This document shows positions 38,802 through 48,767 of a DNA stretch of 64,000 nucleotides, in pieces; the first letter of the stretch is position 1; each line of letters begins with the position of its first letter. The notes below the pieces were generated by a model. The model had not been told where the DNA came from. It did not search any database and worked only from the letters and a program-made list of their open reading frames with translations. The position numbers and the translations under genes are program-made. Source of the stretch: Pseudomonas helleri (GTDB lineage Bacteria; Pseudomonadota; Gammaproteobacteria; Pseudomonadales; Pseudomonadaceae); the NCBI RefSeq assembly GCF_009600315.1, contig NZ_WIWC01000002.1, positions 204,327-268,326 of the forward strand. Direction: 5' to 3'.

Positions 38802-39443
38802 GTGTCGAGTAACGAAGATGAACAGCTGGGCGAGTTGAAAGACTGGTGGCAGCGTAACGGCAAACCCCTGCTTACTGGCGGCTTGCTTGCGCTGGTAGTG
38901 GTGTCCGGCTGGCAGCTATGGCACAAATATCAGGCGAATCAGTCGCAAGGTGCGTCGGTTCTCTATCAGCAGTTGCTTGAAACCACACTCACGCCTGACG
39001 GTAAGCCCGATGTGGCCCGTGTGGCGGATTTGTCCAACAAGTTGAAAGGCGAATACGCAGGCTCTGCCTACGCGCAATTTGGCGGGTTGTTCGTGGCTAA
39101 AGTGGCCGTGGATAATGGCAAACTCGAAGACGCAGCCGCTGAGCTGAAAACCATCGTCGACAAGCCGGCCAACCCAACGCTGGGTGAAGTTGCACGTCAG
39201 CGTCTGGCTCAAGTTCTGGCCGCTCAAGGCAAAGTCGATGATGCCTTGAAACTGCTTGAAGGCGATTCGGACAAAGCATTCCTGGCCAGCCGTGAAGAAC
39301 TGAAAGGCGACCTGCTGGTACAGCAGGGTCGTACTGACGACGCACGTGCCGCCTACGAAAAAGCTAAAGCCGCGCTGTCGGATGAAGCCGCGGTCGGTGG
39401 CTTACAAATCAAGCTGGACGACCTGGCCAAAGGGGATGCGTGA
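38802..39443 (+). CDS. yfgM: YfgM-like inner-membrane tetratricopeptide protein
   Basis: YfgM is a Sec-translocon-associated periplasmic chaperone adaptor. The 213-aa protein starts GTG behind AAGGAG, has an N-in transmembrane helix (LLTGGLLALVVVSGWQLWHKY, about residues 26-46) and TPR-like helices in the periplasmic part. Its stop overlaps the start region of bamB, the usual order in gamma-proteobacteria. Confidence 0.9.
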   Translation: MSSNEDEQLGELKDWWQRNGKPLLTGGLLALVVVSGWQLWHKYQANQSQGASVLYQQLLETTLTPDGKPDVARVADLSNKLKGEYAGSAYAQFGGLFVAKVAVDNGKLEDAAAELKTIVDKPANPTLGEVARQRLAQVLAAQGKVDDALKLLEGDSDKAFLASREELKGDLLVQQGRTDDARAAYEKAKAALSDEAAVGGLQIKLDDLAKGDA

Positions 39444-39444
39444 A

Positions 39445-40587
39445 GTGATTCGATGGAAACATGCGGCATTGCTGGCTCTGGTCGTTTTGGCCGCGGGTTG
39501 CAGCAGCAACAGCAAAAAAGAACTTCCACCGGCTGAATTGACGGACTTCAAAGAAGAAGTCGTGTTGCAAAAGCAGTGGGATCGCTCGATCGGCGACGGT
39601 CAGGGCAAAACCTACAACATGCTGGTGCCAGCGGTTGAAGGTAATAACATCTACGCCGCTGACGTAACGGGCGTAGTGATGTCTCTTGACCGCATGAACG
39701 GTGACGTTCAGTGGAAAAAAGACCTCGATCAGCCTGTTTCTGGCGCAGTAGGTCTGGGCTATGGCCTGGTGCTACTGGGTACCTTGCAGGGTGATGTCAT
39801 TGCTCTGGATGCCAGCAACGGTGAAGAGAAATGGCGCGCGCGCGTTAACAGCGAAGTACTGGCTCCGCCTGCAACCAACGGCGATATCGTTGTGGTTCAG
39901 ACCCAGGACGATCACCTGATTGGCCTGGATGCCTCGACGGGCGATCAGCGCTGGATCTACGACAGCACACCAGGTGTTTTGACTTTGCGTGGCACCGGTG
40001 CTCCGTTGGTGACCAATCATCTGGCGGTGGCTGGTCTGTCGACCGGTAAAGTCGTTGCGCTGGATACTCAGACCGGTGTGCCGGTTTGGGAGCAGCGGGT
40101 GGCTGTACCGCAAGGTCGCTCGGAGCTGGAGCGTATCGTTGATATTGACGGCGGTCTGCTGTTGTCCGGCGGCACGCTGTACGTAGCGAGCTACCAGGGC
40201 CGCATGGCAGCACTGGAACTGGAAAGCGGTCGCGTGCTCTGGCAGCGTGATGCTTCCAGCTATGCCGGTGTCGCCCAAGGTTTTGGCAACGTCTATGTCA
40301 GCCTGGCGTCCGGTACGGTTGAAGGCGTTGATGAACGCTCGACCACTGCCCTGTGGAGCAACGAAGCTCTGGCCCGCCGCCAATTGTCGGCTCCAGAAGT
40401 GTTCTCCAGCTATGTGGCAGTCGGCGACATGGAAGGCTATCTGCACTTGCTCAGTCAGGTTGATGGTCGTTTCGTTGGCCGTACTCGCGTAGACAGTGAT
40501 GGCCTTCGGGCACGTCCGCTGGTGGTCGGTGACATGATTTACGTGTTTGGTAACAGCGGCAAACTGGAAGCCCTGACCATTCGCTAA
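39445..40587 (+). CDS. bamB: Outer membrane assembly lipoprotein BamB
   Basis: BamB is part of the BAM complex that inserts outer membrane proteins. The start is most likely GTG 39445 (AGGGG nine bases upstream); ATG 39436 has its Shine-Dalgarno too close. The 380-aa lipoprotein has a signal with lipobox LAAGC and eight PQQ-type propeller blades (IYAADVTGVVMSLDRMNGDVQWKK and similar repeats). Confidence 0.95.
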   Translation: MIRWKHAALLALVVLAAGCSSNSKKELPPAELTDFKEEVVLQKQWDRSIGDGQGKTYNMLVPAVEGNNIYAADVTGVVMSLDRMNGDVQWKKDLDQPVSGAVGLGYGLVLLGTLQGDVIALDASNGEEKWRARVNSEVLAPPATNGDIVVVQTQDDHLIGLDASTGDQRWIYDSTPGVLTLRGTGAPLVTNHLAVAGLSTGKVVALDTQTGVPVWEQRVAVPQGRSELERIVDIDGGLLLSGGTLYVASYQGRMAALELESGRVLWQRDASSYAGVAQGFGNVYVSLASGTVEGVDERSTTALWSNEALARRQLSAPEVFSSYVAVGDMEGYLHLLSQVDGRFVGRTRVDSDGLRARPLVVGDMIYVFGNSGKLEALTIR

Positions 40588-40670
40588 GGCGTCTATGCTT
40601 GAGGCTCTAGGGCCTCAAGCAGCCTTGCTCTGGCAAGGCTCGCGGCACATATGTGCTGTTCCGAACTCTG

Positions 40671-40701
40671 GCCGCAGCCTTGCTGCGGCTTTTGTATTTT
40701 C
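40671..40701 (+). terminator. Hairpin between bamB and der
   Basis: GCCGCAG/CTGCGGC with a 5-base loop is followed by TTTTGTATTTT, a terminator or attenuator before der. Confidence 0.7.
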
Positions 40702-40725
40702 TGAAATAACGAAGTGGAGAGCCGC

Positions 40726-42195
40726 ATGGTTCCCGTAATCGCCCTGGTGGGCCGACCTAACGTCGGCAAGTCCACCTTGTTCAACCGCCTGACCAGGACT
40801 CGCGACGCTATCGTCGGTGACTTGTCCGGTCTGACCCGTGATCGCCAATACGGTGAGGCCAAGTGGCAAGGGCGTTCCTACATTCTGGTCGACACCGGTG
40901 GTATTTCCGGTGACGAGCACGGTATGGACGAAAAAATGGCCGAGCAGTCCCTGCTGGCCATCGAAGAAGCGGATGTTGTTCTGTTCCTGGTAGATGCCAA
41001 GGCGGGTTTCACCGCTGCTGACCAGATGATCGGCGAGCACCTGCGTAAACGTAACAAGCGTTCCTACGTGGTTGCCAACAAGGTCGATAACATCGATCCG
41101 GACATGGCTCGCGCCGAGTTCGCACCCTTGGGTATGGGTGATGCGATTCCAATCGCCGGTGCTCATGGTCGTGGTATCACGCAAATGCTGGAAATTGCCT
41201 TGGGCAACTTCCCGCGTGACGAAGAAGAGCCGGTCGACGGCGAAGAAGAAATCGTGCTCGAAGGTGAGGAAGCCAAGCGCATTCCTGGCCCAAGTGAAAA
41301 AGACGGTATCAAGATCGCTATCATTGGTCGCCCTAACGTCGGTAAATCGACCCTGGTTAACCGCATGCTCGGTGAGGACCGGGTGATCGTGTACGACCAG
41401 CCGGGTACCACGCGTGACAGTATCTACATCCCGTTTGAGCGTAATGACGAGAAGTACACGCTGATCGACACCGCGGGTGTGCGCAAGCGCGGCAAGATTC
41501 ACGAAGAAGTTGAAAAGTTCTCCGTGGTCAAAACCTTGCAGGCGATCAAAGACGCTAACGTGGTGATCTTTGTGATGGATGCCCGCGAAGGCGTGGTAGA
41601 CCATGACCTCAACCTGTTGGGCTTTGCGCTGGAGGCCGGTCGTGCTCTGGTCATCGCGATCAACAAGTGGGACGGCATGACCCCGAGCGAACGTGATTTC
41701 GTGAAGGTAGAACTGACGCGTCGCCTGTTCTTCGTCGACTTTGCCGACATTCACTTCATCTCGGCGTTGCACGGCACTGGCGTAGGTAACTTGTACCAGT
41801 CGGTACAGAACTCCTTCAAGTCAGCGGTAACGCGTTGGCCGACCAACCGTTTGACCCAGATTCTCGAAGATGCGGTCAGTGAGCATGCGCCACCGATGGT
41901 GAACAGCCGCCGGATCAAGCTGCGTTATGCCCACTTGGGTGGTGCTAACCCGCCGATTATCGTGATTCACGGTAACCAAGTTGAGAAGGTTCCGAAGTCT
42001 TACGTTCGTTATCTCGAAAACACCTACCGTCGTGTCTTGAAGCTGGTCGGTACGCCGATCCGCATCGAGTTCAAAGGTGGCGAGAACCCGTACGAAGGCA
42101 ACAAGAACTCGCTCACAGACCGTCAGGTCAACAAGAAACGCCGCATGATGTCGCACCACAAGAAAGCCGAGAAAAATCGCAAAGACAAGCGCTGA
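40726..42195 (+). CDS. der: Ribosome-assembly GTPase Der (EngA)
   Basis: Der is an essential GTPase for 50S ribosome maturation. The 489-aa protein starts ATG 40726 behind GGAGA, has two tandem G domains each with [13 protein letters not shown] or DTAG, and NKVD/NKWD motifs, and a KH-like C-terminal domain ending in a basic tail ([20 protein letters not shown]). Confidence 0.97.
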   Translation: MVPVIALVGRPNVGKSTLFNRLTRTRDAIVGDLSGLTRDRQYGEAKWQGRSYILVDTGGISGDEHGMDEKMAEQSLLAIEEADVVLFLVDAKAGFTAADQMIGEHLRKRNKRSYVVANKVDNIDPDMARAEFAPLGMGDAIPIAGAHGRGITQMLEIALGNFPRDEEEPVDGEEEIVLEGEEAKRIPGPSEKDGIKIAIIGRPNVGKSTLVNRMLGEDRVIVYDQPGTTRDSIYIPFERNDEKYTLIDTAGVRKRGKIHEEVEKFSVVKTLQAIKDANVVIFVMDAREGVVDHDLNLLGFALEAGRALVIAINKWDGMTPSERDFVKVELTRRLFFVDFADIHFISALHGTGVGNLYQSVQNSFKSAVTRWPTNRLTQILEDAVSEHAPPMVNSRRIKLRYAHLGGANPPIIVIHGNQVEKVPKSYVRYLENTYRRVLKLVGTPIRIEFKGGENPYEGNKNSLTDRQVNKKRRMMSHHKKAEKNRKDKR

Positions 42196-42220
42196 TAGCG
42201 TCAGGTTCTAGCGTAATGAG

Positions 42221-42244
42221 AAAGGGTCCTGTTGGACCCTTTTT
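42221..42244 (+). terminator. Terminator after der
   Basis: AAAGGGTCC-TGTT-GGACCCTTT followed by TT closes the der transcript. Confidence 0.9.
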
Positions 42245-42318
42245 CGTGTCCGGCGTTTGGGCTATTCTCGTTCAATCCTGTGCCGCAGTCAGTGCCGGGA
42301 ACTCAACAGGGAACGGCC

Positions 42319-43467
42319 ATGATTATCAGCAAGTTGCCGAATGTCGGCACCACCATTTTCACGCGTATGTCGCAGCTCGCGGCTGAGACTGGCGCGCTTA
42401 ACTTGTCTCAGGGTTTCCCGGATTTTGATGGCCCGCAAGCCTTGCGCGATGCTGTTGGCCATCATGTTGCCAGTGGTCACAACCAATATTCCCCGATGAC
42501 CGGCTTGCCTGCGCTGCGTCAGCAAGTAGCGGCCAAAATTGCCCGCAGTTACGCTGTGCAGGTTAATCCTGACAGCGAAGTCACGATTACGCCCGGCGCG
42601 ACCCAAGCCATCTTTTGCGCGATTCAGGCCGTCATTCATGCCGGTGACGAAGTGATCGTTTTTGATCCCTGTTACGACAGCTACGAGCCCTCTGTGGAGC
42701 TGGCCGGTGGCCGGTGCGTGCATGTGCAATTAGGGCTGGATGATTTTTCAATCGACTGGCAAAAGCTTGAAGAGGCGCTGAGCCCGCGCACGCGCATGAT
42801 CATCCTCAACAGCCCGCACAACCCCAGCGGTGCGCTCATTACTCGGGCCGAGCTGGATCAGTTGGCCAAGCTGATCGAAAATCGTGACATCTACCTCATC
42901 AGCGACGAGGTGTATGAGTATCTGGTGTACGACGGCGTGCCCCATGTCAGTGTTTTGTCGCATGCGCAGCTGTACGATCGGGCATTCGTGGTCAGTTCGT
43001 TTGGCAAGACCTACCACGTTACCGGTTGGAAAACGGGTTATGTCGTGGCGCCGCCCGCCCTGACAGCCGAGTTGCGCAAGGTTCATCAGTACGTCAGTTT
43101 TTGCGGGGTGACGCCTTTGCAGTATGCCTTGGCAGATTTCATGCAGGCTCATCCGGAACATGTGGAGGAGTTGCCGGGGTTTTATCAGGCCAAGCGTGAT
43201 CTGTTTTGTGATTTGCTTAGCCCGTCGCGTTTTACCTTCAAACCGGTGGCAGGGACCTATTTTCAACTGGTCGATTATTCTCGAATTCGTCCCGACCTTG
43301 ATGATGTCGCCATGGCCGAATGGCTCACCCGTGAGCACGGTGTGGCGACGATTCCGGTGTCGGTGTTCTACCAGACCCCGCCCGAAGGGCAGCGGCTGGT
43401 TCGTTTATGTTTTGCAAAACGCGAGGAGACGCTGCGTGAAGCAGCAGAAAAACTATGCGTGATTTAA
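42319..43467 (+). CDS. Class I/II aminotransferase, methionine/glutamine type (YbdL-like)
   Basis: The 382-aa PLP enzyme starts at ATG 42319 with AGGGAA upstream. It shows NLSQGFPDFDGPQALRDAV, YSPMTGLPALRQ, the NSPHNPSGA motif and the PLP lysine in SSFGKTYHVTGWKTGY. This matches KMTB-forming methionine or glutamine transaminases such as E. coli YbdL. The next gene, an omega-amidase, overlaps its 3' end by 13 bases, so the two would remove the keto-acid product together. Annotations as kynurenine aminotransferase-like are also possible. Confidence 0.9.
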   Translation: MIISKLPNVGTTIFTRMSQLAAETGALNLSQGFPDFDGPQALRDAVGHHVASGHNQYSPMTGLPALRQQVAAKIARSYAVQVNPDSEVTITPGATQAIFCAIQAVIHAGDEVIVFDPCYDSYEPSVELAGGRCVHVQLGLDDFSIDWQKLEEALSPRTRMIILNSPHNPSGALITRAELDQLAKLIENRDIYLISDEVYEYLVYDGVPHVSVLSHAQLYDRAFVVSSFGKTYHVTGWKTGYVVAPPALTAELRKVHQYVSFCGVTPLQYALADFMQAHPEHVEELPGFYQAKRDLFCDLLSPSRFTFKPVAGTYFQLVDYSRIRPDLDDVAMAEWLTREHGVATIPVSVFYQTPPEGQRLVRLCFAKREETLREAAEKLCVI

Positions 43468-44246
43468 GTGGATTATCCGATCTAACCGTTGCGTTGGTAC
43501 AGACCACGCTGGTCTGGCATGACCGTCAGGCCAATTTAGAGCATTTTGAAGAATTGCTTGAGCAAGCCAAAGGCGCAGATCTGGTGGTGTTACCGGAAAT
43601 GTTCACCACAGGCTTCAGCATGGAGTCAGAAGCTCTGGCAGAGCCTGAACAAGGGCCTACTCACGCGTGGCTGATTGCGCAGGCCAAAAAGCTTGATGCT
43701 GTCGTGACCGGAAGCATCATCGTCCAGGCCGCTGATGGCAGCCACCGTAATCGTCTGCTGTGGGCGCGCCTTGATGGTGAAGTGCTGCACTACGATAAGC
43801 GTCATTTGTTCCGCATGGCGGGTGAGCACGAACACTTCACCCCGGGCGAGCGTCAGGTTCAGTTTGAAGTCAAAGGCTGGCGTGTTCGTCCATTGATTTG
43901 CTACGACTTGCGATTCCCGGTGTGGAGCAGTGATCCCCACGACACTGACTTGTTGCTGTACACCGCGAACTGGCCCGGTGCGCGTCGCTTGCACTGGAAC
44001 CGCTTGCTGCCTGCTCGTGCGATTGAAAACCTGTGCTACGTCGCGGCGGTCAATCGGGTGGGTACCGACGGTAAAGGTCTGGTTTATACCGGCGACAGTC
44101 ATATCTTCGACTTTCAGGGCGAGTCATTGCTCAGTGCGGGAGAGGGTGATGGTGTGTTTGAGGTTCGCCTGAATGCGGCTGAACTGGCGGCTTACCGTGA
44201 GCGCTTTCCGGCGTATAGGGATGCCGATACGTTCGAGTTTCGCTAA
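43455..44246 (+). CDS. Omega-amidase, nitrilase family (YafV-like)
   Basis: The 263-aa protein has the Glu-Lys-Cys triad in VVLPEMFTTGF, HYDKRHLFRM and LICYDLRFPVW, typical of omega-amidases acting on alpha-ketoglutaramate or alpha-ketosuccinamate. The 13-bp overlap with the transaminase indicates translational coupling. The reaction pair makes a transamination using glutamine effectively irreversible. Confidence 0.92.
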   Translation: MRDLSGLSDLTVALVQTTLVWHDRQANLEHFEELLEQAKGADLVVLPEMFTTGFSMESEALAEPEQGPTHAWLIAQAKKLDAVVTGSIIVQAADGSHRNRLLWARLDGEVLHYDKRHLFRMAGEHEHFTPGERQVQFEVKGWRVRPLICYDLRFPVWSSDPHDTDLLLYTANWPGARRLHWNRLLPARAIENLCYVAAVNRVGTDGKGLVYTGDSHIFDFQGESLLSAGEGDGVFEVRLNAAELAAYRERFPAYRDADTFEFR

Positions 44247-44254
44247 CGGTTTTT

Positions 44255-44351
44255 CCCTCACCCTAACCCTCTCCCAGAGGGAGAGGGGACTAAAAGCCAA
44301 AGCAATCCCCAATTTGTCCCCTCTCCCTCTGGGAGAGGGCTAGGGTGAGGG
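44255..44351. repeat. Long palindromic element, 36-bp arms 35/36 identical
   Basis: The arm 44255-44290 (CCCTCACCCTAACCCTCTCC followed by CAGAGGGAGAGGGGAC) matches the reverse complement of 44316-44351 with one mismatch, around a 25-base loop. This is a family of intergenic repeat known from several Pseudomonas and related genomes (from memory). It lies between the convergent amidase and leuA and could fold into a very stable RNA hairpin in either transcript. Confidence 0.85.
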
Positions 44352-44371
44352 TTTTTTGCCGGCCAATACGC

Positions 44372-44404
44372 AAAAGGCCCCAAGGTTCGCACCTTGAGGC
44401 CTTT
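44372..44404 (-). terminator. Terminator of leuA
   Basis: On the minus strand AAAGGCCTCAAGGT pairs with ACCTTGGGGCCTTTT; the T-run lies on the far side from leuA. Confidence 0.88.
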
Positions 44405-44422
44405 GTCGTTCAAGCCAAGCGC

Positions 44423-46102
44423 TTACGCGGCTTTGGCCTCGCTTTCGCTCAGTGAGCGGTTCAGGGCGCTGAACAGCGCTTTAAAGCTGGCAGTGGTGAT
44501 GTTTTCATCAATGCCCACGCCATGCACTGCACGCTCACCATTCACTCGCAGCTCGATGTAGGCCGCTGCTTTCGCGTTTGTGCCAGCGCCAATCGCATGT
44601 TCGTTGTAGTCCATTATTTCGGCTTTGACGGGCAGGCCGGCAACCAGCGCCTCCAGTGCGCCGTTACCCTTGCCGCTCCAGCGCAGGTTGGTTTCACCAT
44701 CGCCTTTGGCTGACACCTCGACCTCGACCGCGCTGTGGCCGTTTTCTTCCTGAAGACGATGGCTGACCAGCGCGTATGGCGTATTGGCCTGCAAATACTC
44801 ACTGCGCAGCAAGTTGTGAATCTGTTGTGCGGTCATTTCCAGGCCCAAACGATCAGTCTCGCGCTGAACCACCTGGCTGAATTCGATCTGCATGCGGCGC
44901 GGCAAGCTGATGCCGTATTCCTGCTCCAGCAGGTAAGCAATTCCGCCTTTGCCGGACTGGCTGTTAACCCGGATCACGGCTTCATAGCTGCGGCCAATAT
45001 CTGCCGGGTCGATTGGCAAGTAAGGCACTTCCCACAGGCCATCCGGTTTTTGCTGGGCGAAGCCTTTGCGGATTGCATCCTGGTGCGAGCCGGAGAAGGC
45101 GGTGTGGACCAAATCACCCACGTATGGGTGGCGTGGATGGACGGGAATCTGGTTGCACTCTTCAACGACTTTACGCACGCCGTCGATGTCGGAGAAATCC
45201 AGTTCGGGGTTCAGCCCCTGGGTGTACATGTTCAAGGCCACGGTCACCAGATCGACGTTACCGGTACGTTCGCCGTTACCAAACAGGCAGCCTTCAACGC
45301 GATCAGCACCTGCCATCAGGCCCAGTTCAGTAGCGGCCACACCTGTACCGCGGTCGTTGTGGGTGTGCAGGCTAATCAGCACGCTGTCACGGCGATTGAT
45401 ATGGCGCCCGAACCATTCGATCTGGTCGGCATAAATGTTCGGAGTGGCGCACTCAACGGTCGCAGGCAGGTTGAGGATCATTTTGTGCTGGGGTGTCGGG
45501 TTCCACACCTCGATCACCGCATCGCACACTTCCTTGGCGAACTCGAGCTCGGTGGCGCTGAAGGTTTCCGGCGAATACTCGAACGTCCAGTGGGTTTCAG
45601 GCTGTTGAGCCGCATATTTGACGAACAGCTTGGCCGCGTTAACGGCAATTTCCTTGACGCCGTCTTTGTCCTGATTGAACACGATGCGGCGGAATGCCGG
45701 GCAGGTTGCGTTGTACAGGTGGACGATGGCTTTCTTCGCGCCGCGCAGCGACTCAAAGGTACGAGCGATCAAGTCTTCACGGCCTTGGGTGAGCACCTGA
45801 ATGGTGGTGTCGTCCGGGATATGCCCGTCTTCGATCAGGGTGCGCACGAAGTCGAAGTCGGTTTGCGATGCCGCCGGGAAGGATGCCTCAATCTCTTTCA
45901 CGCCCACGCTCACCAGCGTCTTCCAGAAACGTAGCTTCTTTACCGCATCCATCGGCTCGATCAGCGACTGGTTGCCGTCGCGCAGGTCAGAGCTACACCA
46001 GATCGGCGCATGGGTGATGGTTTTCGACGGCCAAGTGCGATCAGGCAAGTTAATCACCGGAAAGGCACGGTATTTGGAAGACGGGTCTTTGAGCATGGTC
46101 AT
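44423..46102 (-). CDS. leuA: 2-isopropylmalate synthase
   Basis: LeuA condenses acetyl-CoA with 2-ketoisovalerate, the first step of leucine synthesis. The start is ATG 46102 with AAAAGGA upstream, giving 559 residues (the long LeuA2 form). The HMGL catalytic domain shows [31 protein letters not shown] and [16 protein letters not shown]; the regulatory LeuA dimer domain follows from about residue 430. A possible leucine-rich leader peptide lies upstream. Confidence 0.97.
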   Translation of the reverse strand: MTMLKDPSSKYRAFPVINLPDRTWPSKTITHAPIWCSSDLRDGNQSLIEPMDAVKKLRFWKTLVSVGVKEIEASFPAASQTDFDFVRTLIEDGHIPDDTTIQVLTQGREDLIARTFESLRGAKKAIVHLYNATCPAFRRIVFNQDKDGVKEIAVNAAKLFVKYAAQQPETHWTFEYSPETFSATELEFAKEVCDAVIEVWNPTPQHKMILNLPATVECATPNIYADQIEWFGRHINRRDSVLISLHTHNDRGTGVAATELGLMAGADRVEGCLFGNGERTGNVDLVTVALNMYTQGLNPELDFSDIDGVRKVVEECNQIPVHPRHPYVGDLVHTAFSGSHQDAIRKGFAQQKPDGLWEVPYLPIDPADIGRSYEAVIRVNSQSGKGGIAYLLEQEYGISLPRRMQIEFSQVVQRETDRLGLEMTAQQIHNLLRSEYLQANTPYALVSHRLQEENGHSAVEVEVSAKGDGETNLRWSGKGNGALEALVAGLPVKAEIMDYNEHAIGAGTNAKAAAYIELRVNGERAVHGVGIDENITTASFKALFSALNRSLSESEAKAA

Positions 46103-46183
46103 CAGGCAATCCTTTTGGTACAAACCGCAATCAATGAGCGGCTTGCTGAAGAAATACAAAGCACAAGGGGCGAGGCACCGCGA

Positions 46184-46261
46184 CTAGCTTTGCAGTCGTG
46201 CACTGACGAGGCAAAGGCTGCGATGTTGGCGTAGCAGAATGAGGGTGTGAGAGCTATTCAT
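46184..46261 (-). CDS. Candidate leucine leader peptide of leuA
   Basis: A 25-codon frame on the minus strand, 81 bases before leuA, has six leucine codons out of 25 (CTC, CTG, CTA, CTT, CTC, CTG), including the sequence Leu-Ile-Leu-Leu, and stops TAG. A stem AAGCCGC/GCGGTTT lies between it and leuA (minus strand, about 46145-46120). Leucine-rich leader peptides control leu genes by ribosome-mediated attenuation in many proteobacteria. There is no clear Shine-Dalgarno beyond GGGG and no clear T-tract, so the call is tentative. Confidence 0.4.
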   Translation of the reverse strand: MNSSHTLILLRQHRSLCLVSARLQS

Positions 46262-46447
46262 GGCCCCAACCCTAACCACTGGGTGGGAAGTTGGCAAGCA
46301 GCTAAAAAATATTGAGAGAAATGCCTGAATGTTGGCGTATTACGATTTTTGGTTGCGCTAATTTGGCTGGATGGTTGTTTTTATTGCAGGGGTTCGTGGG
46401 ATGTTCAGCAGCACGTGCTGCTACTGTTCATCCCTTTAAGGACGCTC

Positions 46448-47272
46448 TCAGGGCTGGAAGGCACCGATAAAAATGGCCGGATCGACCCGGGCATCATTAA
46501 GGCTGACGTTCCAGTGCATGTGCGGGCCCGTGGCACGGCCGGTTGAGCCCACTTTGCCTACCACATCACCGCGCGCCAACTGTTGGCCGACTTTTGTATC
46601 AACTTTCGACATGTGGCAAAACATGCTGATAAAGCCTTGGCCGTGGTCAACAAATACGGTATTGCCGTTAAAAAAGTAGTTGCCGATCAAAATGACTTTT
46701 CCCGCCGCCGGGGTCTTGATAGGCGTCCCCGCTGGCACGGCAAAATCGAGACCTGCGTGCGGATTACGCTCTTCGCCATTGAAGAATCGACGAACGCCAA
46801 ACTTGCTCGACAGCGGTCCGTTGACGGGTTTGTCGAGTAGCAGGTTGCTTGGTGTATTAGGGCTGAAGGTGCGGTATGCCTTGATCTGGATTGCCAGCTC
46901 GTTGTCGATGCGCTTGATGTCATCCGGGTTGGGGTTGACCTGACGCTGGTTCTTGAGAATGATGCGCTGTTCCGGGTACTTCTTGTTGCCCACCGTAAAG
47001 TTAAGGTCGCGCCCGCCTGCGCTGATCTGCTGGATGCCCGGTTTGACGGTGAGCGGAATGCCGACAATGGCCCGCCAGGTGTCTTGCTCTTTGATCACCA
47101 TGACCGGTTTGCCCTGGAAGGTAGCTTTGGGCGCTTGTGCCCCGGCCCCCAGCTCAATCACGGCCACGCCGCCGGGCACGGGTTTGTTCAATAAGCGCGT
47201 GATGTAACTGTCTGCCGCGCTGGCGTTGAGGGTCAGGCACAGCAAGAACAGGGCAGAAGATAAGCGCAGCAT
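46448..47272 (-). CDS. M23 family metallopeptidase (LytM-like endopeptidase)
   Basis: The 274-aa protein has a signal peptide (LRLSSALFLLCLTLNASAADS) and a C-terminal LytM/Peptidase_M23 domain with the zinc motifs HAGLDFA (H-x3-D) and HMHW. It probably cleaves peptidoglycan cross-bridges in the periplasm. It ends 186 bases beyond the leuA leader and starts three bases after the xseA stop, so xseA and this gene are likely co-transcribed. Confidence 0.92.
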   Translation of the reverse strand: MLRLSSALFLLCLTLNASAADSYITRLLNKPVPGGVAVIELGAGAQAPKATFQGKPVMVIKEQDTWRAIVGIPLTVKPGIQQISAGGRDLNFTVGNKKYPEQRIILKNQRQVNPNPDDIKRIDNELAIQIKAYRTFSPNTPSNLLLDKPVNGPLSSKFGVRRFFNGEERNPHAGLDFAVPAGTPIKTPAAGKVILIGNYFFNGNTVFVDHGQGFISMFCHMSKVDTKVGQQLARGDVVGKVGSTGRATGPHMHWNVSLNDARVDPAIFIGAFQP

Positions 47273-47275
47273 TGA

Positions 47276-48655
47276 TTAATCCAGTAATGAAAGGGTGACC
47301 GGCGTGAGGTGGTTGTCCTCAACCCGAACCTGCAACTCGCCTTCGCCCAGTTTGGCCTTCAGGCGTTGACCGTTTTGAGTTTGCGCGGCGCTGCGAATGG
47401 CGTTGCCGCGTTCATCCAGCAAAATGCTGTAACCCCGACCCAGCGTGGCCAAGGGGCTGACTATGTGCAGGGTTTGCATATGGGTTTGCAACTGTAAGCG
47501 GCGCGACTTCAACCCTTCACGCATGGCGCGTGGCAAGCGCTCGGCCAGAGTGTCCAGCCGTTGACGCAGCAGGGCCAGTTGACGACCCGGATGCTGACCG
47601 GCCAAACGTGTTTCGAGGCGGATAAGTCGTTCGCGGCGGGTATTGAGGCTGCGTTCGAACGCCCGGCGCATGCGCATGTCCAGATCATCCAGACGCTGTG
47701 CTTGCTGACGCAGGCGCTCTGCGGGATTGCGCAGGCGTCGCGCCAAACCGTCGAGACGCAAGCGGTCGCGCATCAGGCGGTCACGAATACGCATCACCAG
47801 CCGCCGGTGCAGACTGTCGATGCGTCGTTGCAGGTCGCTTGTGTCGGGCGCCAGCAGTTCGGCCGCAGCTGATGGAGTGGGTGCGCGTACATCGGCGACG
47901 AAGTCAGCGATGGACACATCGGTTTCGTGACCGACGGCGCTAACAATCGGCGTGACGCAGGCATCAATGGCGCGGGCCACGGCCTCTTCGTTAAAGCACC
48001 ACAAGTCTTCCAGCGAGCCACCACCACGGGCCAGAATCAGCGCGTCAAAGCCACGTGCATCGGCCAGCTTCAAGGCCCGGACAATTTGTGCGGTGGCCTC
48101 GCGGCCTTGTACGGCGGTAGGGATCAGGGTCAGTTCGACTTGCGGCGCGCGGCGACGGAAAACGCTAATGATGTCGCGGATCACCGCCCCCGTGGGCGAG
48201 CTGACAATGCCGATGCGTTGCGGATGGGCGGGCAGGGCGACTTTTCGGTCGGCGCTGAACAGACCCTCGGCGCTGAGTTTTTCTTTCAGTGCATCAAAGG
48301 CCAGGCGTAGCGCGCCATCTCCGGCGGGTTCCACCGTGTCGAGGATCAGTTGGTAATCACCGCGGCCTTCAAACAATGACACCTTGCCGCGCACTTTAAC
48401 GGCCAAGCCGTCTTTCAACGCCTGACGCACCCGCGCGGCGTTGTTGCGAAACAACGCGCAGCGCACTTGGGCGCCGCTGTCCTTGAGGGTGAAGTAAATG
48501 TGACCAGACGCCGGGCGGGCGAGGTTGGAGATCTCGCCTTCCACCCATATATTGCTGAATACGTCTTCGAGCAGAACTCGCGCACGGCCGTTGAGCTGGC
48601 TGACGGTCAGGACTTCTCGGTCGAGGTTGAGTCGTGCAAAGGGATCTTTAATCAT
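47276..48655 (-). CDS. xseA: Exodeoxyribonuclease VII large subunit
   Basis: XseA is the large subunit of the single-strand exonuclease VII. I choose ATG 48655, giving 459 residues and the usual beginning MIKDPFARLNLDREVLTVSQLN; ATG 48664 would add three residues. It has the N-terminal OB-fold (VWVEGEISNLARPASGHIYFTLKD), catalytic core (RGGGSLEDLWCFNEEAVARAI) and a long coiled-coil region (about 270-400). Confidence 0.96.
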   Translation of the reverse strand: MIKDPFARLNLDREVLTVSQLNGRARVLLEDVFSNIWVEGEISNLARPASGHIYFTLKDSGAQVRCALFRNNAARVRQALKDGLAVKVRGKVSLFEGRGDYQLILDTVEPAGDGALRLAFDALKEKLSAEGLFSADRKVALPAHPQRIGIVSSPTGAVIRDIISVFRRRAPQVELTLIPTAVQGREATAQIVRALKLADARGFDALILARGGGSLEDLWCFNEEAVARAIDACVTPIVSAVGHETDVSIADFVADVRAPTPSAAAELLAPDTSDLQRRIDSLHRRLVMRIRDRLMRDRLRLDGLARRLRNPAERLRQQAQRLDDLDMRMRRAFERSLNTRRERLIRLETRLAGQHPGRQLALLRQRLDTLAERLPRAMREGLKSRRLQLQTHMQTLHIVSPLATLGRGYSILLDERGNAIRSAAQTQNGQRLKAKLGEGELQVRVEDNHLTPVTLSLLD

Positions 48656-48767
48656 GCGCGCCATGATAAGGGCGGTTTGTGATGACTGCACCTGTTTGAA
48701 TGCTTGACCTCATCGGGTGAGGCTTTAAGCTGCGCGCAAACCTGTACCCCTCATATGTGCCGTACCC

